DNA of 8,736 nt, from assembly GCA_900552925.1 (NCBI GenBank), contig USBH01000064.1, forward strand, positions 1 through 8,736, read 5' to 3'. Shown in pieces: positions 5,868 to 8,736 of this stretch. The position numbers were made by a program, and so were the translations under genes. The notes beneath the pieces are model-generated. The model was not told where the DNA came from, searched no databases, and saw only the letters and a list, made by a program, of their open reading frames with translations. The DNA comes from an uncultured Oscillospiraceae bacterium. Lineage in GTDB: Bacteria > Bacillota > Clostridia > Oscillospirales > Acutalibacteraceae. The stretch's first letter is position 1. Each line of letters begins with the position of its first letter.

Positions 5868-7466
5868 TTACGCCGCCGGCGTCTCCGCCGGGGCCGCCGT
5901 CACTGCCGGCGCGGCCGTAGACGCCTCCGCGGTCGGTTCAGCCGTCGGCGTTGCGATCGGCACAGGCGTCGGGGTCGGCGTCGGTGCTACAGTCGGCGTA
6001 GGCGCCGCGGTTGGGGTTGCCGTCGGCGCAGTCGTCGGCGCGGGCGTTGCGGTCGGTTCTGCTGTGGGTTCAGCCGTCGGCTTCGGTGTTGCCGTCGGCT
6101 TCGGGGTAGGGTTTTCGTTCACATCTGTTCCCGGTCCGATCCGGTATACCGCGCCGGTCGCACCGTAATACGAGGAGGGCAGGCTCTCCGTCTTGACGAC
6201 TTCGCCGTCCTTGATGTAGTCGCGCCATGCCTCCGCCGTGTAGCCCCAGTTTCCGCTCGTCGAAAGGACCTTTTCGCCCTTTTTGAGGTTGGAATCGGTC
6301 ACATAGCTGACCGTTTCCAGCGGCGGGGTCGAGCCGGTCTGCTCCGAATAGACCTCGATGCTGTCCCATTCCTCGGGCTGCCGGCCGTAGAACTGCACGT
6401 GCAACGTCACGCCGTCCATCCAGGCCATGATGTACACCGGCGTGTCCAGATCATTGCGGAACTGGAAGTCCAGCTCGCCGTAGCTGACCGTCGCGTCCAG
6501 GCCGATCGGCACGTACGACGACGGGGTGGAGTGGCACTCGCGGACCGTGATCGTCATGCCCGCACGCAGCGCGGCGCCGTAGATCGTCGAGGACGCCTGG
6601 CAGATGCCGCCGCCGTACATATCGACGAGCGCGCCGCCCGAAAGGCCGCCCGCCGGCAGGAAGCCGGTCGAGGCGTTCGTGGAGTCGCCCACGGTCTCCT
6701 CATACGAGAAGGTTTCGCCCGGCTCAAGCACGGTGCCGTTCACGCGGGACAGCGCAAGGCCCATGTTGTGGTTGCCGTTCGCCGTGTTCGTGGAGACCGT
6801 CTCAAACTCCGAGATCTTGACGAAGTCCTTTTTGAGGTCCTCGACCGTCACCTCGGCGGGCGTCGTATCCATCACGGCCTTCACCGTGCCGCTCACGCCC
6901 TTTTCAAACTGCTTGCGGACCGCCTCGACGGTTTCCGCAACGTTCAGCGTCTGGCCGTCCACGCTCTCCGCAAACACGAACTCGCCCTTGTCGTAATCGT
7001 ACGAATCGACGGTCGCATCCTTGCACTCGACCTTGAACTCGTCGCTGCGCGCGGTCAGCTCCTCTTCGAGCGCCGGCAGCTTCAACGTATACGCGAGCTT
7101 GTGCGCGCCCGTCTCCTGGTCCCGCAGGATGCTCTGCAGGGCGCTGTCCAGAATATCGATGATCTCGACGTCCTTGCCCGACACCTCGAGCTTCTGGTCG
7201 CCGATTGTAAGCGTCACCGTCAGGCCTGCAAATTTTTCGGCAAGCGCGTCGCGGCAGGCGGCAACGGCCTCTTCAAGGCGCATACCGGAAATGTCCACGT
7301 CGCCCATCAGCGTGCCCTCCGGGTACGTCTCGACCGGCTGCGGCGTCGCCGTGGCTTCCGGCTCCGCCTCAACGGCCGCATTCCGGCAGCCTGTAAAGCC
7401 GCACACAAGCAGGGCGGCTGCAAGAAGCGCGGCAAGCACGAGCTTCCGCCTTCCCCGTTTCTCCAT
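5868..7466 (-). CDS. VanW-family lipoprotein with Pro/Thr-rich C-terminal tail
   Basis: A 532-residue secreted protein. It starts with a positively charged n-region (MEKRGRRK) and a hydrophobic segment (about 9-23) ending in GFTGC. Cys27 is a probable lipidation site, making this a membrane-anchored lipoprotein. Residues 50-200 resemble the peptidoglycan-binding-like region often found before VanW domains (ISGMRLEEAVAACRDAL). The VanW domain spans about 205-365, with the hallmark GGGICQASSTIY at 285-296 and a motif with His312 (CHSTPSSYVP). Residues 370-445 look like a G5-type domain. Residues 453-532 are a low-complexity Pro/Thr/Ala tail with no LPXTG motif or membrane segment. VanW is named from vancomycin-resistance clusters, but its biochemical role is unknown; no other van gene is here, so resistance should not be inferred. 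The ATG at 7466 has AGGA 9 nt upstream; an upstream GTG at 7484 has no comparable site. A cell-envelope role is inferred. Confidence 0.9.
   Translation of the reverse strand: MEKRGRRKLVLAALLAAALLVCGFTGCRNAAVEAEPEATATPQPVETYPEGTLMGDVDISGMRLEEAVAACRDALAEKFAGLTVTLTIGDQKLEVSGKDVEIIDILDSALQSILRDQETGAHKLAYTLKLPALEEELTARSDEFKVECKDATVDSYDYDKGEFVFAESVDGQTLNVAETVEAVRKQFEKGVSGTVKAVMDTTPAEVTVEDLKKDFVKISEFETVSTNTANGNHNMGLALSRVNGTVLEPGETFSYEETVGDSTNASTGFLPAGGLSGGALVDMYGGGICQASSTIYGAALRAGMTITVRECHSTPSSYVPIGLDATVSYGELDFQFRNDLDTPVYIMAWMDGVTLHVQFYGRQPEEWDSIEVYSEQTGSTPPLETVSYVTDSNLKKGEKVLSTSGNWGYTAEAWRDYIKDGEVVKTESLPSSYYGATGAVYRIGPGTDVNENPTPKPTATPKPTAEPTAEPTATPAPTTAPTATPTAAPTPTVAPTPTPTPVPIATPTAEPTAEASTAAPAVTAAPAETPAA
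5871..6110 (-). repeat. Degenerate hexamer repeat coding for a Pro/Thr/Ala tail
   Basis: This stretch of the VanW-family gene is built from variants of GTCGGC/GCCGAC-type units (plus strand), coding PTA, PTP, PTAEPTAEP and similar peptides. It covers residues 453 to 532. It is repetitive at the DNA level, so its length may vary between strains and assemblies. As protein it is probably an extended, unfolded spacer, possibly lying in or reaching across the cell wall. On the plus strand the same DNA reads as a Val-Gly-Ala repeat, which is not a gene. Confidence 0.85.
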
Positions 7467-7560
7467 ATGATCCCATCCTTTCACGAAGCGCGTCCCATCG
7501 CGCCGTTTCCGTCTATTGCTCCGGCCCCGCGCACGCGCACGGCCGGCTCGTATTTCATCT

Positions 7561-7581
7561 GTATGGATGAATTCATTATAC
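7561..7581. promoter_or_regulatory. Palindrome over the vanW-side transcription start (operator candidate)
   Basis: ATGAATTCAT (7567-7576) is a perfect 10-bp palindrome lying over the end of the -10 box and the predicted start of the VanW-family gene. GTAT (7561-7564) and ATAC (7578-7581) extend the dyad imperfectly. Its place suits a repressor site, but no known regulator motif is recognised. Confidence 0.35.
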
Positions 7582-7603
7582 CCGCAGGGCAGCGGGTTGT
7601 AAA
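7575..7603 (-). promoter_or_regulatory. Strong sigma-A-type promoter of the VanW-family gene
   Basis: On the minus strand, -35 TTTACA (7603-7598, five of six matches) and a perfect -10 TATAAT (7580-7575) are 17 bp apart. An AT-rich stretch with two TTTTAAG copies 11 bp apart (7613-7619 and 7624-7630) lies just upstream and could act as an UP element. Transcription should start near 7568, giving a leader of about 100 nt. The spacer itself contains CCCGC and GCGGG arms (7581-7596), a further possible operator. Confidence 0.85.
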
Positions 7604-7649
7604 GTCGAACTTCTTAAAAGTGCCTTAAAAATTCCATATCCTGCCGCGC

Positions 7650-7672
7650 CCCGTCTGGAAATTCCAAACGGG
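7650..7672. promoter_or_regulatory. 23-bp near-perfect palindrome over the -35 of the glycosyltransferase promoter
   Basis: The arms are CCCGT + TGGAA (7650-7654, 7656-7660) and TTCCA + ACGGG (7662-7666, 7668-7672), centred on A7661. One pair (7655/7667) is mismatched. It covers the -35 region of the rightward promoter. The half-site AAATTCCA recurs 30 bp away at 7629-7636, on the same face of the helix. CCATATCC (7634-7641) and GGATATGG (7671-7678) form a second dyad with a different centre. This is a strong candidate operator for an unidentified regulator. Confidence 0.55.
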
Positions 7673-7684
7673 ATATGGTATACT
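7656..7684 (+). promoter_or_regulatory. Extended -10 promoter of the glycosyltransferase gene
   Basis: The -10 box TATACT (7679-7684) is preceded by TGG, giving the extended TGn motif. A weak -35, TGGAAA (7656-7661), lies 17 bp upstream. Transcription should begin near 7691, about 112 nt before the ATG at 7803. It faces away from the VanW-family promoter, so the two share this intergenic region. Confidence 0.7.
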
Positions 7685-7711
7685 GGACTCAAACACGGCG
7701 GACACCGCACA

Positions 7712-7746
7712 GCAGGCGCGGCCGGACCTCCCGCCGCCTGCTTTTT
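7712..7746 (+). terminator. Terminator-like hairpin inside the glycosyltransferase mRNA leader
   Basis: GCAGGCG (7712-7718) pairs with CGCCTGC (7735-7741), extended by CGG/CCG past a 1-nt bulge, and is followed at once by TTTTT (7742-7746). This is a textbook intrinsic terminator in the plus direction. No plus-strand gene precedes it; it lies only about 20 nt after the predicted start, inside the 5' leader. CGGCGG (7696-7701) could pair with CCGCCG (7731-7736) instead, which would break the terminator. An attenuator is therefore likely; a short regulatory RNA ending here is the alternative. Confidence 0.65.
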
Positions 7747-7779
7747 CAGCCCGCAGCGATCTTGAAAAGGAAAGGACAG

Positions 7780-7796
7780 CCTCCGCACGGCGGGGG
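7780..7796 (+). promoter_or_regulatory. Hairpin covering the Shine-Dalgarno sequence of the glycosyltransferase gene
   Basis: CCTCCGC (7780-7786) pairs with GCGGGGG (7790-7796) over a 3-nt ACG loop: seven pairs, one of them a T-G wobble. The G run is the only Shine-Dalgarno candidate at a normal distance (6 nt) from the ATG at 7803, so folding would hide it. A second purine-rich stretch, AAAAGGAAAGG, lies unpaired at 7765-7775 but is too far from the start to serve it directly. It might act as a ribosome standby site. Confidence 0.5.
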
Positions 7797-7802
7797 CGCG
7801 GT

Positions 7803-8718
7803 ATGCGATTTATGAGAATTCTGATTCTGACCTGTGCGACCGGCGGCGGCCATCTGCGCGCTGCGTCGGCGCTCGAAAACTACATACGGGAGACGACCGG
7901 CCACGAGGTCATCCAGATGGATTTCCTCAAGAGCATCGGCAAGCTCCTCGACAAAACCGTCTGCGACAGCTACCTGTTCATGGCCAAAAAAACGCCCGCG
8001 CTGTTCGGCCGCCTGTACAAATCGGCCAACAAGGACAACGGCCTGTCCGAGTTCGTGCCGCGCACCTCGGAGCTGCTCGCCTACCAGCTCTTCCCGCACA
8101 TCGACGAGCTGCAGCCGGACGTGATCATCAGCACGCACCCCTTTGCCACGGAGATGGTCTCGAGCCTGAAGGAGAGCAAAAGGGTCACCTGCCCGCTGAT
8201 CTGCATCATGACCGACTACGGCGTGCACAAGGCATGGATCGCCCCATACGTCGACGCCTACGTCGTCGCCTGCGAGGACATGGTGGACGACCTCGTGCGC
8301 CTCGGCATCCCGCGCGCGAGCGTTTACCCCTACGGCATCCCCGTGCACGACGTCTTTTTCGACAAGGGCGACCAGCCGAAGCTGCTGCAGGAAATGGGGC
8401 TGGACGCGGACGTGCCGACCGTGCTCTTCATGGCGGGCAGCATGGGCGTCTCGAACATCGTGCAGCTTTACAGCGAGCTGTGCGCCTCGCCGCTCGACCT
8501 GCAGATCATCATCATCACCGGCAACAACGAAAAGCTCTACAACCGCTTTGCGGAAAAGCTGCCCACCTCCCCGAAAAAGACGAAGCTCGTCCAGTTCACC
8601 AGGGAGGTCGAGCGCTACATGCACGCCGCCGACCTCATCGTCACAAAGCCGGGCGGCCTGACGGTCTCCGAGGCGCTGGCCTGCAACCTGCCCCTCGCCG
8701 TATTCGACGCGATCCCCG
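7803..8718 (+). CDS. UgtP/MGDG-synthase-like glycosyltransferase (GT28), 3' end missing
   Basis: 305 complete codons of a GT-B-fold glycosyltransferase, cut by the adapter at 8719. The N-terminal acceptor domain (MGDG_synth type) begins RILILTCATGGGHLRAASAL (5-24), with the glycine-rich loop and His near the start as in MurG and UgtP. The middle has DVIISTHPFATEMV and MTDYGVHKAW. The C-terminal sugar-nucleotide-binding domain begins near VLFMAGSMG and reaches TKPGGLTVSEALACNLPLA, the GT28 donor-site signature. The relatives transfer glucose or galactose from a UDP-sugar to diacylglycerol at the inner face of the membrane, making glycolipids that stabilise the bilayer or anchor lipoteichoic acid. 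Which sugar and how many are added is not readable here. B. subtilis UgtP is about 380 residues, so roughly a fifth is missing. The ATG at 7803 has GGGGG 6 nt upstream; ATG 7812 is a weaker alternative. Confidence 0.9.
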
Positions 8719-8736
8719 CTGTCTCTTATACACATC
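8719..8736 (-). other. Nextera transposase mosaic end (not genomic)
   Basis: The last 18 bases, CTGTCTCTTATACACATC, are the reverse complement of the Tn5/Nextera mosaic end, one base short of its full 19. They follow the genomic bases directly and would be misread as the end of the glycosyltransferase. On the minus strand they give a false peptide start, MCIRDS, a familiar adapter artefact in protein databases. Confidence 0.97.

Noticed and set aside
5722..6168. Plus-strand frame with a Val-Gly-Ala repeat
   Set aside because: It is the reverse reading of the Pro/Thr tail repeat of the VanW-family gene.
5868..7466. Vancomycin-resistance gene
   Set aside because: VanW-family proteins are common in Clostridia outside resistance clusters, and no vanA, vanH, vanX, vanR or vanS-type gene is present here.
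55..8718. CRISPR array, tRNA, rRNA, insertion sequence or phage genes
   Set aside because: No regularly spaced repeats, no cloverleaf or rRNA sequence recognised, and no transposase or integrase frame; the flanking Tn5 ends are from library preparation.
7746..8735. 329-residue minus-strand reading frame opening with MCIRDS
   Set aside because: The start is translated Nextera mosaic end, and the rest is antisense to the well-supported glycosyltransferase gene.

Overview
This window is GC-rich bacterial DNA holding seven protein-coding genes. Six are on the minus strand and one, at the right end, is on the plus strand. The gene set suggests a Gram-positive, low-oxygen Clostridia-type bacterium, perhaps a high-GC gut Oscillospirales or Christensenellales relative. 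The pointers are a short ThiI paired with a NifS-type desulfurase, a VanW-family lipoprotein with a Pro/Thr tail, a glutamine-dependent NAD synthase and a UgtP/MGDG-synthase-like glycosyltransferase. The taxonomic call is inference. The window is not purely genomic: bases 1-54 are an Illumina Nextera P7/i7 adapter and bases 8719-8736 are the Nextera mosaic end, so genomic sequence runs from 55 to 8718 and the two outermost genes are cut by library ends.

Layout, left to right. Bases 55-3711 (minus) form a probable operon, transcribed right to left: a D-2-hydroxyacid dehydrogenase, a cysteine desulfurase, thiI, and the start of cinA. It has a clear promoter at 3785-3813 (TTGACC, 17 bp, TACGAT). 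Bases 3867-5771 (minus) encode nadE, possibly closed by a weak terminator at 3816-3851. A strong hairpin at 5790-5829 separates nadE from the upstream VanW-family lipoprotein gene (5868-7466, minus). Bases 7467-7802 are a divergent control region with a strong promoter for vanW leftward and an extended -10 promoter for the glycosyltransferase gene rightward. It contains several operator-like palindromes. The leader of the glycosyltransferase mRNA carries a terminator-like hairpin and a second hairpin covering the Shine-Dalgarno sequence. The glycosyltransferase gene starts at 7803 and is cut by the adapter at 8719.

How they work together. The desulfurase and ThiI form a plausible sulfur relay for 4-thiouridine in tRNA; ThiI has no rhodanese domain, matching the NifZ-ThiI arrangement known from Bacillus. 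NadE makes NAD, and the neighbouring dehydrogenase uses a nicotinamide cofactor, but no direct link is shown. The VanW-like lipoprotein and the lipid glycosyltransferase both point to the cell envelope and share the divergent control region. I see no rRNA, tRNA, CRISPR array, insertion sequence or phage gene. The least explained part is the structured leader at 7691-7802 and the palindromes beside it.
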